A stretch of 64,000 nt of DNA from Christiangramia echinicola DSM 19838 (GTDB lineage: Bacteria; Bacteroidota; Bacteroidia; Flavobacteriales; Flavobacteriaceae), in contig NZ_AUHG01000010.1 of NCBI RefSeq assembly GCF_000423065.1, forward strand, positions 682,001-746,000, in the 5' to 3' direction. The notes beneath the pieces were generated by a model that was not told the origin of the DNA, did not search any database, and saw only the letters and a list, made by a program, of their open reading frames with translations. The position numbers were made by a program, and so were the translations under genes. Below, one piece after another: positions 26,512 to 35,607 of this stretch (positions are counted from its first letter, which is position 1; every line of letters begins with the position of its first letter).

Positions 26512-27709
26512 CTTTTGCTGCTAAGAAGCCACCCGTCCAGGCATTCTGAAAATTAAATCCCCCGGTGATCGCATCTATATCCAGGATCTCTCCGGCAAAA
26601 TAAAGGTTCTTATGAAGCTTGCTTTCAAAGGTTTTAAAATCCACTTCTTTGAGATCAATCCCGCCAGCTGTTACAAATTCTTCTTTAAAAGTGCTTTTTC
26701 CTTTTATTTCAAAAACTGCGGAAGTTAATTGTTGTGATAATTGTATTAACTGTTCTTTATTAAGATCGGCCCATTTAGAATCGGGTTTTATTTTTGACGC
26801 TGAAACATTACTTTGCCATAGTCGTTTTGGCAGGTCTAATTGTGCTCTTTTTGCAACTAACTGTTTAGAATTTGAGAATTTCATCTCCTTTAAAACTTCC
26901 AGGATCTCCATCTCTGAATAGCCGGGTAGCCAGTTAACACCTATCTTAAAATTATAATTGAGTTCATTTAACTCTCGTGCTCCCCAGGCTGATAATTTTA
27001 ATATTGCCGGGCCGCTCATTCCCCAATGAGTGATCAATAAAGGGCCGGAACTCTCCAGGTTTTCATTTAAGATCTTTACTTCGGCATCTGAAGCGATCCC
27101 AGCAAGGTCTTTAATCCTTTCATCTTTAATGTTGAAAGTGAAAAGGGATGGTACTGCCGGCACTATGGAGTGTCCCATTTTTTCCAGCAGGTTCCATATT
27201 TTGGTATTGCTGCCGGTAGCCAGCATTAAATTCCTGGCCTGGAAGCTTCCTGAATTTGTCTCTAAAACCCATAAATCGTCAGGCCTTTTGAATTTCTTTA
27301 AACTATGACCTGTCTGAACTTTAATATTCAGTCTTTTACATTCCCGGGTAAAGCAATCGATGATGGTATGGGAGCTATCGGTTACAGGGAACATTCTCCC
27401 GTCTTCTTCGGTTTTCAACTCTATGCCTCGCTCTCCGAACCAGGCAATGGTATCACCGGTCATGAACTTATGAAATGGACCACGTAGTTCCTTCTCTCCT
27501 CGAGGATATTTTTTAACCAGTTCCGCAGGAATAAACTCGGCGTGAGTGACATTGCAGCGACCACCACCAGAAACACGGACTTTAGTAAGCACTTCTTTCC
27601 CGCGTTCAAGAATAAGGATCTTTAGATCTGGATTATTTTCAGCAGCATTAATGGCTGTAAAAAATCCTGCAGCGCCGCCACCAACTATTATAATATCATA
27701 AAAATCCAA
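26501..27709 (-). CDS. HI0933/YhiN-type FAD flavoprotein
   Basis: A 402-residue NAD(P)/FAD-dependent oxidoreductase of the HI0933-like family. It begins with IIVGGGAAGFFTAINAA (FAD Rossmann) and KVRVSGGGRCNVTHAE, a family signature. TAGGIDLKEVDFKTFES and FAGEILDIDAITGGFNFQNAWTGG close the FAD site. The reaction is unknown for most members. It overlaps convergent tspO by 11 bases, with no operon partner. Confidence 0.9.
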   Translation of the reverse strand: MDFYDIIIVGGGAAGFFTAINAAENNPDLKILILERGKEVLTKVRVSGGGRCNVTHAEFIPAELVKKYPRGEKELRGPFHKFMTGDTIAWFGERGIELKTEEDGRMFPVTDSSHTIIDCFTRECKRLNIKVQTGHSLKKFKRPDDLWVLETNSGSFQARNLMLATGSNTKIWNLLEKMGHSIVPAVPSLFTFNIKDERIKDLAGIASDAEVKILNENLESSGPLLITHWGMSGPAILKLSAWGARELNELNYNFKIGVNWLPGYSEMEILEVLKEMKFSNSKQLVAKRAQLDLPKRLWQSNVSASKIKPDSKWADLNKEQLIQLSQQLTSAVFEIKGKSTFKEEFVTAGGIDLKEVDFKTFESKLHKNLYFAGEILDIDAITGGFNFQNAWTGGFLAAKAMS

Positions 27710-27769
27710 ATCCTGCTTATTTATTGAAAAGCAAAAATAGGTAGATATTATGGGCTGAAGAAAATTAGT

Positions 27770-28489
27770 TTAAGGCTTAAGGTTCAGGATAGGATTATGC
27801 AGTCTGTTTGGGTAGTCAGAAATAATCCCGTCTACACCAAAATCTATCATTCGCCTAATATCCTCACGTTCATTAACTGTCCAGACATTTACCTTAAATC
27901 CGTTATCCTGGCTTAATTTGGTATTGTCCCGGGTGATAATTCCCAATGAAGGGTGGATTGCCACAGCATTGAGTCTTTTACCAATTTCAATAGCTTCAGG
28001 TATACTGGCTTTGCTCAGTACAGCAATAGGGACTTCGGAATCTAAACTTCGGGTCTCAAATAGTTCATTTTTTTGAAAACTGGAAACGATGAAATCTGAA
28101 TAGGTCCATTTTCCACTTTCTATTCTCTGTTTGATGATCTTGCTAACCGGCGCTGCCGTATTTAAACCTTTCAGTTCTATATTGATCATGCACTTACCTT
28201 CAATAAGATCCAGAACTTCTGTGAGTAAAGGGATTTTGAAGTAACCTTCCACTTTAAGTTTGCTTAATACCTCAGCCGTTCTTTTTGCTATTTCGCCACT
28301 GCCATCGGTAGTCCTGTCTAACGTGAAATCATGAATAACCCACAGTTCGCCGCTGGCACATTTATGTACATCAACTTCTATAGCATCCACACCAATTTCT
28401 AAAGCTTTCTGAATACTTTCCAGGGTATTCTCGGCTAGATGTCCTTTTGCTCCCCTATGCCCAATTTTTAAAAAATCGCTCATGTTCAA
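27770..28489 (-). CDS. Glycerophosphodiester phosphodiesterase
   Basis: A 239-residue GDPD enzyme that releases sn-glycerol-3-phosphate from glycerophosphodiesters. The catalytic set is GHRGAKGHLAENT, DAIEVDVHKCASG and VIHDFTLDRTTDGSG. The later motif NVWTVNERED and GVDGIISDYPN complete the TIM barrel. No signal peptide is seen, so it is cytoplasmic. The start may be at the Met two codons downstream. It is a single gene 60 bases upstream of the flavoprotein on the same strand. Confidence 0.93.
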   Translation of the reverse strand: MNMSDFLKIGHRGAKGHLAENTLESIQKALEIGVDAIEVDVHKCASGELWVIHDFTLDRTTDGSGEIAKRTAEVLSKLKVEGYFKIPLLTEVLDLIEGKCMINIELKGLNTAAPVSKIIKQRIESGKWTYSDFIVSSFQKNELFETRSLDSEVPIAVLSKASIPEAIEIGKRLNAVAIHPSLGIITRDNTKLSQDNGFKVNVWTVNEREDIRRMIDFGVDGIISDYPNRLHNPILNLKP

Positions 28490-28690
28490 ATTTATATAAT
28501 TAATTCAATTGATCTGTTTTATTAACGCAATCAATCTATAAACGCAATATTGACAAAGGATTATGAATGCTTAACATTTATTTAAATACACAGAGTCGTA
28601 AATTAGAATTCTAATCAACCTAAAAACTATGAAACAGTATAATTATTGGTTTATTTCTATTAAAATCAATCATCTTAAAATTCATTAGGA

Positions 28691-29212
28691 ATGGAGAAAT
28701 GGTTTCAGTTTAAAGAATTAGATCTATTGGCAATAATTATTACTGCTACAGGAATCTATTTAGCGGTAATAATTTTCACCCGAATCGCGGGTAAAAGAAG
28801 TTTCTCAAAGATGTCTAGTTTTGATTTTGCCATGACGGTAGCTGTGGGTTCTATGATAGCTACAACCGTGCTGTCTAAAAGCGTGAGTTTATGGAATGGA
28901 ATTATTGGTCTTGGTGCAGTTTATATTCTACAAATTAGTGTTGCCTTACTACGCCGGTATAAGGTGGTAAAGAAAGTGGTAGATAACTCGCCATTATTAC
29001 TCATGGATGGTAGAAAAATTCTTCATGAAAACCTTAAAAAAGCCAGGGTTAGCGAAGAAGACTTACGCTCTAAATTGCGGGAAGCGAACGTTATCAGGCT
29101 AAAGGAAGTAAGGGCAGTGATATTTGAAGCTACGGGAGATATATCTGTAATGCATACCGAAGATGAAAACGAAGAACTGGAAAACTGGTTAATGGAAGAT
29201 GTAGATCGTTAA
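28691..29212 (+). CDS. DUF421 (YetF-like) membrane protein
   Basis: A 173-residue protein with three N-terminal membrane helices and a small cytoplasmic C-terminal domain. FTRIAGKRSFSKMSSFDFAM is the hallmark of DUF421, followed by NSPLLLMDGRKI and LRSKLREANV. YetF-type proteins are linked to envelope stress or spore features in Bacillus, but no reaction is known. Six bases after its stop, a SemiSWEET gene begins on the same strand, so the two are likely co-transcribed. Confidence 0.88.
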   Translation: MEKWFQFKELDLLAIIITATGIYLAVIIFTRIAGKRSFSKMSSFDFAMTVAVGSMIATTVLSKSVSLWNGIIGLGAVYILQISVALLRRYKVVKKVVDNSPLLLMDGRKILHENLKKARVSEEDLRSKLREANVIRLKEVRAVIFEATGDISVMHTEDENEELENWLMEDVDR

Positions 29213-29217
29213 GTGAT

Positions 29218-29487
29218 ATGGAGTTTGGATGGGAGCAAATAATAGGTTTAATAGCTGGGATTTGTACTACCATTGCGGTAATTCCACAAATCATTAAATC
29301 ATGGAAAACTAAAAAAGTGAAAGATGTATCACCTTTTATGTTCACTATTTTATTAATAGGTGTCTTTTTATGGGTGGTTTACGGCATTACTCAAAATGAC
29401 TTGCCCATTATTGCTACGAATGGGGTTTCCCTGGGATTAAATTCATTCATGATGTATTTAATGCTGAAATACAGGACAAAAAACTAA
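29218..29487 (+). CDS. SemiSWEET sugar transporter
   Basis: An 89-residue PQ-loop protein with three membrane helices. The sequence IAVIPQIIKSWKTKKV contains the PQ motif and basic loop, and LWVVYGI plus TNGVSLGLNSFMMYLML complete the three-helix bundle. SemiSWEETs dimerise to form a sugar uniporter. The substrate is unknown. It sits six bases after the DUF421 gene and overlaps the next convergent gene by four bases. Confidence 0.9.
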   Translation: MEFGWEQIIGLIAGICTTIAVIPQIIKSWKTKKVKDVSPFMFTILLIGVFLWVVYGITQNDLPIIATNGVSLGLNSFMMYLMLKYRTKN

Positions 29488-29912
29488 TAAATTAAAATGA
29501 ATGCACCAAGGGCGAATAGCATGTGTGCGAAGAGTAGTTGAATATAATATTCTTTAAGGGCGATATCTGGAGAATTAGGAGTAAGCATGAACATTAGGTG
29601 CCAGCAAATAATAGAAAGTATACCTGCAGAAATTCCATATATAAGAATAGAAGTAAGCGAAATATTAAAGGAGAACGTGATATGGAAAATATAAAATAAG
29701 GTCATAAGTATTACGCCAATGGAGAAATGCACAACCCAGCCTAGAATCGAATTATTTGAAGGGTTCATTTCGTAGGTAGACCTGCGAAGGATCATATTCA
29801 AGAGCTTTGGTTCTCTGAACTGCTGGGATCTAACTCTTGAAACGATATAACTGAAAGCCGTCATAAGAATAGTGCCCAGAATTGCGGCGAAAATAACCTT
29901 AAGTAGTTCCAT
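29484..29912 (-). CDS. Four-helix membrane protein of unknown function
   Basis: A 142-residue hydrophobic protein with four predicted membrane helices (around residues 3-22, 58-78, 84-108 and 123-142). A cytoplasmic basic loop RVRSQQFREPKLLNMIL lies between helix 1 and 2. No family is recognised with confidence. It is convergent with SemiSWEET, overlapping by four bases, and divergent from the YqcI-type gene. It has no evident partner. Confidence 0.7.
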   Translation of the reverse strand: MELLKVIFAAILGTILMTAFSYIVSRVRSQQFREPKLLNMILRRSTYEMNPSNNSILGWVVHFSIGVILMTLFYIFHITFSFNISLTSILIYGISAGILSIICWHLMFMLTPNSPDIALKEYYIQLLFAHMLFALGAFILIY

Positions 29913-29960
29913 TTAACAAGTATAGAAGTAAAGTCTAAAGTACTGAAAAAATCAATTATT

Positions 29961-30659
29961 ATGAAAGTGAAATTTAAAGACGCCAAAAAGGCAAGCAGGC
30001 AGGGCGTTACGAAGAATGCTAAAATCAGGAAAGATTTTGAAAAGTTTATTTTAAATGAAGATCATCCCTGCATCATGGCTAAAACGGTATTTAGCATGGA
30101 TCAGGTAGAGTTGAAGTCATATAATGATCTAGGCTCTGAGGCAACCGCAAAAAAGATCATCAGTGATCTGCAGGATTATATTGCATCCTACGATTTTGAA
30201 TCTAATGATTTTAAAACTTTTTTAGCTGTATTTCCAGATTCCCCTGAATATTCCGAAATTGGTTTTGAAAAAATTTTGTGGAAGCAACTGGAAAATTTGC
30301 ATAAAGTGGATGAGGTAGCGTGGGATCCCGAGGTGAGTCCAGATCCAGAAAGTGAACATTTTAGCTTTAGTATCGCCGGGAAAGCTTTTTATATTGTAGG
30401 TATGCATGCCGGAGCTTCAAGAAAGGCCAGGCAAAGCCCCTACACTGCTATAGCTTTTAATTTACACTGGCAATTTGAAAAACTGCGTGAGATGGGAAGC
30501 TATGAAACTGTGCGAAATAGAATTCGAGATCGGGATAAAGAATTACAGGGATCAATTAATCCTGTACTGCAAGATTTTGGAGCAAGCAGTGAAGCAAGAC
30601 AATATAGTGGGCGAAATGTAGAAAAAGAGTGGAAATGCCCTTTTCATAACCCTAATTAA
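29961..30659 (+). CDS. YqcI/YcgG family heme-type hydroxylase (GntA-like)
   Basis: A 232-residue YqcI/YcgG-family protein. Markers are FILNEDHPCIMAKTVFSMDQ near the N-terminus, HAGASRKARQSP in the middle and the tail EWKCPFHN. One member, GntA, is a heme-dependent enzyme that N-hydroxylates a guanidino group. Here the next two genes (FMN-binding PaiB-like, DUF1989) are tightly spaced on the same strand. The three may act on an arginine- or guanidine-like compound. Family is firm, substrate is inference. Confidence 0.85.
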   Translation: MKVKFKDAKKASRQGVTKNAKIRKDFEKFILNEDHPCIMAKTVFSMDQVELKSYNDLGSEATAKKIISDLQDYIASYDFESNDFKTFLAVFPDSPEYSEIGFEKILWKQLENLHKVDEVAWDPEVSPDPESEHFSFSIAGKAFYIVGMHAGASRKARQSPYTAIAFNLHWQFEKLREMGSYETVRNRIRDRDKELQGSINPVLQDFGASSEARQYSGRNVEKEWKCPFHNPN

Positions 30660-30664
30660 ATTGA

Positions 30665-31279
30665 ATGTACAGACCCAGGAAATATATAAAAGACGATAAG
30701 AAGTTCATCTTATCATTTATTGAGGAAAATCCCTTTGCAACCGTAGTGATGAACGGTGAAAGATTACTGGCAACGCATCTACCTGTTCTAATCAAGGGAG
30801 ATGAGAAAGAATGGATCCTTTATACACATCTAGCGAACCATAATGAACAGGCTGAATTAATAAAAGATGGAGCAGAAGCTCTAATTATTTTTCACGGGGC
30901 ACATAGTTATGTTTCCTCCTCCTGGTACAGGGAAAAAGATATTAGCACCTGGGATTATTCGGCGGTGCATGTAAACGCAAAGGTAAGGGTGCAAACTCGT
31001 GAAGAACTGGAAATATCGCTAGAGAAACTGGTTAAATATTTTGAAAAGGATCAGCAGGAACCACTTTATTACAAAGAAATCCCGAAAAAAATGGTTGATG
31101 AGCATTTACCATTAATTACCGGCTTCTGGCTGGAACCTTTTCAGGTTGAAGGTGTGGCCAAGCTGCATCAGGAGCATCCGGAACAGGATGTGAAAACAGT
31201 TACAGATAAACTTGAAAATTCAGGGGATTGTATAAAGCAGAAGCTGGCACATGATATTAAAAAGGAACATAAAATTTAA
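30665..31279 (+). CDS. PaiB-like FMN-binding protein
   Basis: A 204-residue protein of the PaiB family (FMN-binding negative transcriptional regulator, split beta-barrel flavin fold). It opens with MYRPRKYIKDDKKFILSFIEENPFATV-like sequence, continues to THLPVLI, and contains HGAHSYVSSSWY and ISTWDYSAVHV, all typical of the family. The gene starts five bases after the YqcI-type gene. Despite its name the family has no obvious DNA-binding domain, and a flavin-reductase partner role is plausible. Confidence 0.9.
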   Translation: MYRPRKYIKDDKKFILSFIEENPFATVVMNGERLLATHLPVLIKGDEKEWILYTHLANHNEQAELIKDGAEALIIFHGAHSYVSSSWYREKDISTWDYSAVHVNAKVRVQTREELEISLEKLVKYFEKDQQEPLYYKEIPKKMVDEHLPLITGFWLEPFQVEGVAKLHQEHPEQDVKTVTDKLENSGDCIKQKLAHDIKKEHKI

Positions 31280-31292
31280 GAATAGATAGTAG

Positions 31293-31871
31293 ATGAACGT
31301 TATAGAAAAGCAGAGCGGAGCTGCCTTCAAATTAAAGAATGGGCAGAAGTTAAAAGTAATAGATCCTCAGGGCGAACAGGTGAGTGATATGGTACTTTTC
31401 AATGCCGAAGATACCCGGGAAAAGATCTCCAGCGGGAAGACCCTGGATTTTGAAGAGAATATTCTTATTACCAGGGGTGATCATCTATGGAGCAACCGCA
31501 GTAACAAAATGATGGAGATTCTGGAAGATACCAATGGCAGGAATGATTTTCTGCTGGCACCATGTAGTCCGGAAACCTTTAAGATCATGTACGGGAATTC
31601 AGATTACCATCCCAGTTGTTTTGAAAACCTGTATACGAATCTGGCGAAATTCGATATAGAGCCAGACGATATCCCAACGGCCTTCAATATATTCATGAAT
31701 GTACAATTCCAGCCAGACGGAAAATTAAGTGTAGATCCACCAATGAGCAAAGCAGGAGATCATGTAATTTTTAAAGCGAAAATGGATCTTATCGTTGGTC
31801 TAACGGCCTGTTCCGCTGAAGATAGCAACGGAGGAAGTTTTAAACCAATTCACTATGAGATATTAGATTGA
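31293..31871 (+). CDS. DUF1989 / urea-carboxylase-associated protein
   Basis: A 192-residue DUF1989 protein. Typical stretches are GQKLKVIDPQGEQVSDMVLF, SSGKTLDF, CSPETFKIMYG, HPSCFENLY and FNIFMNVQ, followed by a GDHVIFKAKMDLIVGLTAC end. Proteins of this family often lie with urea or guanidine carboxylase genes. It follows the PaiB-like gene by 13 bases. Together with the YqcI/GntA-like gene it suggests a small pathway for a guanidino or urea-type compound. The enzymatic role is not established. Confidence 0.88.
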   Translation: MNVIEKQSGAAFKLKNGQKLKVIDPQGEQVSDMVLFNAEDTREKISSGKTLDFEENILITRGDHLWSNRSNKMMEILEDTNGRNDFLLAPCSPETFKIMYGNSDYHPSCFENLYTNLAKFDIEPDDIPTAFNIFMNVQFQPDGKLSVDPPMSKAGDHVIFKAKMDLIVGLTACSAEDSNGGSFKPIHYEILD

Positions 31872-32585
31872 TCAATTTTTCTTCCGGTACCTCATATTCA
31901 GCATTTCTATAGCTAAAGAGAAGAATACCGCGAAATAGATATATCCTTTTGGTACATGATAATGTGCGCCTTCAACGATAAGCATAACGCCTATAAGTAT
32001 CAAAAATGAAAGGGCCAGGATCTGTATGGTAGGATGCTTGTTCACGAATTCTCCTACTGGTTTAGCAAAGATCATCATGACAATTATTGCAATTACCACA
32101 GCGATAATCATTAGAATGATCTCATCTGTAAGTCCTACAGCTGTTAAAATTGAATCAAAAGAGAAAACCAGATCCAGTAAAACGATCTGAATAATTGCCT
32201 TTGTAAAACTAATAGTTTTAGACTTTTTGCCATTTTCAGCATCACCTTCCTGACCTTCAACTTTATGATGAATTTCCAAAGTACTTTTTACCAGGAGAAA
32301 GACACCACCGGCGATAAGAATAATATCCCGCCAGCTAAGCTCAAAATCCAGCAAAGTGATAATAGGTTCTTTCAGGCCAATGATCCAGGCGATACTAAGC
32401 AATAATAGAACTCTCATGACCAATGCAATGGTCAATCCTCCCAGACGTGCTCTTTTCTGATTTTCTTCAGGAACTCTCCCGGCCACCAGGGAAATAAAAA
32501 TAATGTTGTCTATTCCCAGGACTATTTCCAGAAATGTTAAAGTCAACAAGGCGACCCAGGTATCGGGCTGTAAAAATAATTCCAT
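31872..32585 (-). CDS. TerC-family membrane protein
   Basis: A 237-residue polytopic membrane protein with about seven helices. LEIVLGIDNIIFISLV and DLVFSFDSILTAVGL are the paired Asp-containing motifs of TerC proteins, which are linked to manganese export and metal homeostasis. The stop abuts the stop of the convergent DUF1989 gene. A cytoplasmic basic loop (GDAENGKKSKT) separates the two halves. Confidence 0.92.
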   Translation of the reverse strand: MELFLQPDTWVALLTLTFLEIVLGIDNIIFISLVAGRVPEENQKRARLGGLTIALVMRVLLLLSIAWIIGLKEPIITLLDFELSWRDIILIAGGVFLLVKSTLEIHHKVEGQEGDAENGKKSKTISFTKAIIQIVLLDLVFSFDSILTAVGLTDEIILMIIAVVIAIIVMMIFAKPVGEFVNKHPTIQILALSFLILIGVMLIVEGAHYHVPKGYIYFAVFFSLAIEMLNMRYRKKN

Positions 32586-32679
32586 AATAAAGAGCTTGGC
32601 AAAGGATCAAAATTATAGAAAAATTGTTTGCTTCTAGTTAAATTTAATACAAAGAGAAGGTTGAGAAATTGAAGAAAAT

Positions 32680-33165
32680 TTAATCAAATCCGAATTTTAT
32701 GCAGATGCCTCCATAGACAGATATCTGGTAAAAATCATAATCTGTGCGCCAGCGGTTTTCCCCGCGCAAATAAACAAAGAACCGGTCGAAATGATATTCT
32801 AATCTTGCATTGAATGCCAGCGAAGGATAAGTTTTCCACGGTCTCCTGATGAAGGAAAGTGAAATATCCCCGGCGGGAATTAATCTTTTACCCGGTCTAA
32901 GTACAAATCCGGGATTTATCCCCATAGACTCATATTCTATCGCCTGAAAGGTTTCATAATAGGCAAGGATACTAAACCCAACATTTCTATATCCAATACT
33001 AAAAGTCCCGTCATAAGAAGCATCATTCACGGTACCGCCAATGGTAGCATTACGCAGGTCTACACCTGTACCGGCAAACCAGTATGTGTCCTCGCGGGTT
33101 AGCCAGGACTGTGAGAAAATATGAATGGGAAGCAGCAGAACCGCAATAAGAATTAACCTTTTCAT
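32680..33165 (-). CDS. Exported outer-membrane beta-barrel-like protein
   Basis: A 161-residue protein with a signal peptide (RLILIAVLLLPIHIFSQS) and alternating hydrophobic strands ending in aromatic residues, such as SIGYRNVGFSILAYYE and LEYHFDRFFVYLRGENRW. It ends in ...GGICIKFGFD, which fits a small outer-membrane beta-barrel. No specific family is recognised. It is monocistronic and on the same strand as terC. Confidence 0.65.
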   Translation of the reverse strand: MKRLILIAVLLLPIHIFSQSWLTREDTYWFAGTGVDLRNATIGGTVNDASYDGTFSIGYRNVGFSILAYYETFQAIEYESMGINPGFVLRPGKRLIPAGDISLSFIRRPWKTYPSLAFNARLEYHFDRFFVYLRGENRWRTDYDFYQISVYGGICIKFGFD

Positions 33166-33338
33166 CCAATATAGCGTAATGAGTATTCATTAAGAATACC
33201 AACTGCCTTTATTTGAAATTAATCTATGTAAGTGTTTGATCTAAGGTTGCTTATGAAGATACTATTTATCTTTTAAAAAAAAGAATCTCATTAATGTATA
33301 TTGTATATATTTATTTTACTTCTAAGATTATATGAATT

Positions 33339-35093
33339 ATGGAAATAGCGCTTGTTTTAGGCTTGCTGGTAATAGCCATAGTTCTTTTTGCTAGCGAAAA
33401 AATTTCTGTAGATATCATCACCATAGGTTTATTAGTGGTGCTTAGTATCTCCGGAATTCTTACTCCGTCTGAAGCTTTTGCGGGTTTTAGTAGTGATTTT
33501 ATGATCATACTGGCCTCCATATTTGTAATATCTGGCGCTTTATCTGAAACAGGTTTACTGGATAAACTGGGTTCGAAACTTATAAAAGGTATAAAGAGTA
33601 GATCACTTTTTATCGCCTATACTATGCTCATTACGGGTTCATTTTCAGCATTCATGAATAACACTACGGTTACTGCCCTGGTTACGGGTCCTGTGGTAGG
33701 GATGAGTAGAAAGTTAAAGATAAGTCCTTCCAAGGTTCTTATCCCGGTGGCCTATTCATCTATCCTGGGAGGCACCTGCACGCTTATTGGGACTTCTACA
33801 AATGTCGCGGTAAGCGGATATATTGCCAGTGTGGGTTTAGAACCTCTGCATTTTTTTGAGATCTTCTGGATTGGTTTGATCCTATCTGTAATTGGGATCA
33901 TTTTTATGCTCATCTTCTGGAAAAGATTGCTTCCAGATCGTGCAGAAGGTGCTTTTATTGAAGAGTATAAGATCAAACAATACCTCTCTGAAGTTATAAT
34001 TTCAGAAAAATCGAATCTTATCGGGGAATATGCCTTTAAATCTCAACTCGCAAAATGGAACGTAAAGATCATTAAGATCATCAGGAATAAGGAAGAGATA
34101 ATTCCAGGTAATCTAACCAAGCTGCAGGCAAAGGATCTTTTATTGGTAGAATGTAAAGTAGACGACCTTATTAAGGTCAAGGAATATACCGGGTTGGAGG
34201 TGCATGCAGATACCATTACCAACAAAGAAATACAAAGCGACAAGATAAGGTTGATGGAAGTGCTTATTACCCCGGGATCACCTCTTTTAAATCGAAGCCT
34301 TCAGGATACACGTTTCCGGCAGAATTATGATCTCGTCGTTCTGGCTATCCATAGATTTAATGGCATGGTATCTCAAAAAATTGGAAGTCTTAATCTAAAA
34401 ATAGGGGACGTTCTGTTGGTACAGGGAACCGAGGAGGCAACCAATGCGATAAGGAATTCTACAGAATTTTCGGTGATGGGAGATTTCAGGGTGAATATGT
34501 TCAAGGAGAGAAAAGGGATCTTTGCGGCAGGTATTTTTCTGCTGGCGATCATCGCGGGTTCTCTGGAATGGGTTCCGCTTTCTATCGCTTTTCTTACGGC
34601 TGCGCTGGTTACGGTGATCGTGGGAGCATTGAGTGTAGAGCGGGCTTATGAGACCATGAACTGGAAACTGCTTATTCTTATTGGAGGGATGAGTGCATTT
34701 GGTACGGCCATGCATAACTCCGGCGCTTCAGAATTCCTGGCTAATAGTATCATAGGTATACTTGGCGGTTTGGGAACTACCTGGGTGCTCACAGGTTTCG
34801 TTATCCTGGTGATCCTGCTAACTCAACCCATGTCTAACGCTGCAGCAGCACTGGTAATCTTACCGGTGGCTATGGATGCTGCGGAAATATTACAGGCAGA
34901 CCCCCGCAGTTTTGCCATCGCCATTATGCTGGGTGCCTCAGTTTCCCTTATTACCCCTTTTGAACCTTCCTGTATTCTGGTTTACGGGCCTGGGAAGTAT
35001 AAATTCATGGATTTTATAAAAGCGGGTGTTCCTCTAACGATCATTCTTTTGGTGATCATAATGATATTAGTGCCAATTTTCTGGCCTTTATAA
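33339..35093 (+). CDS. SLC13-family permease with TrkA-C domains
   Basis: A 584-residue transporter. The N-terminal helices include SGALSETGLLDKLG and AFMNNTTVTALVTGPV, the SLC13 ion/anion signature. Two regulatory TrkA-C domains occupy about residues 205-390 (QAKDLLLVECKVDDL and GDVLLVQGTEEA). A second set of helices follows with TQPMSNAAAALVILPVAM. Members carry dicarboxylates, sulfate or other anions with sodium; the substrate cannot be assigned. It is a single gene. Confidence 0.9.
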   Translation: MEIALVLGLLVIAIVLFASEKISVDIITIGLLVVLSISGILTPSEAFAGFSSDFMIILASIFVISGALSETGLLDKLGSKLIKGIKSRSLFIAYTMLITGSFSAFMNNTTVTALVTGPVVGMSRKLKISPSKVLIPVAYSSILGGTCTLIGTSTNVAVSGYIASVGLEPLHFFEIFWIGLILSVIGIIFMLIFWKRLLPDRAEGAFIEEYKIKQYLSEVIISEKSNLIGEYAFKSQLAKWNVKIIKIIRNKEEIIPGNLTKLQAKDLLLVECKVDDLIKVKEYTGLEVHADTITNKEIQSDKIRLMEVLITPGSPLLNRSLQDTRFRQNYDLVVLAIHRFNGMVSQKIGSLNLKIGDVLLVQGTEEATNAIRNSTEFSVMGDFRVNMFKERKGIFAAGIFLLAIIAGSLEWVPLSIAFLTAALVTVIVGALSVERAYETMNWKLLILIGGMSAFGTAMHNSGASEFLANSIIGILGGLGTTWVLTGFVILVILLTQPMSNAAAALVILPVAMDAAEILQADPRSFAIAIMLGASVSLITPFEPSCILVYGPGKYKFMDFIKAGVPLTIILLVIIMILVPIFWPL

Positions 35094-35607
35094 TATATGC
35101 GTTTCTATGAAGGAACTTAAGGATCGCGAAAATTTGAGGGACTTCAAAAATTTTATGGGTAACAGTGAACTATCCTGAAGGACTATATTTTAAATTTTAA
35201 TAATTGAAAATTCATTTATTATCAGGATTTATTCTAGTAATCAGGAATTTGGAAATAATTATTATTTTCCGATAAAAGCATTCATGCCCTATACTAAATT
35301 TATCAACCATATTATTTACGATAGATTATGGATTCATAGATAAGTCTATTTTAAAATAATTTATCCTTCAAGCCTTTAAAGCCAACCTACCATACTAATG
35401 AGCTATTTTTAAGATTGTTAATCATAATAATTCGTTTTACTAGCATTACAACAAATTCCCCAACCAAGGGTGCTAATAAGAATGAAAGAAATTTTAACCC
35501 AGACTCTTAATCCATTGAATAATTCTTAATAAAAACTAAAAATTTTAAACTAAATCGTTCATTTTTAGAAAATAATAAAATATTTTAGCTGTCTAACCAG
35601 CATTTCT
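35094..35607. other. 514-base intergenic stretch with no recognised gene
   Basis: AT-rich DNA between the SLC13 gene and the DUF3857 pair. A 23-codon open frame at 35107-35178 has no family resemblance. No hairpin terminator, tRNA or attC-like repeat is visible. It probably contains the promoter of the DUF3857 genes, but no clear TAnnTTTG box was found close to the start. Confidence 0.6.

Noticed and set aside
28629-28688. 19-codon frame just before the DUF421 gene
   Set aside because: No family resemblance and too short to support; could be a leader but nothing shows it.
35107-35178. 23-codon frame after the SLC13 gene
   Set aside because: Low-complexity charged sequence without homology clues or promoter.
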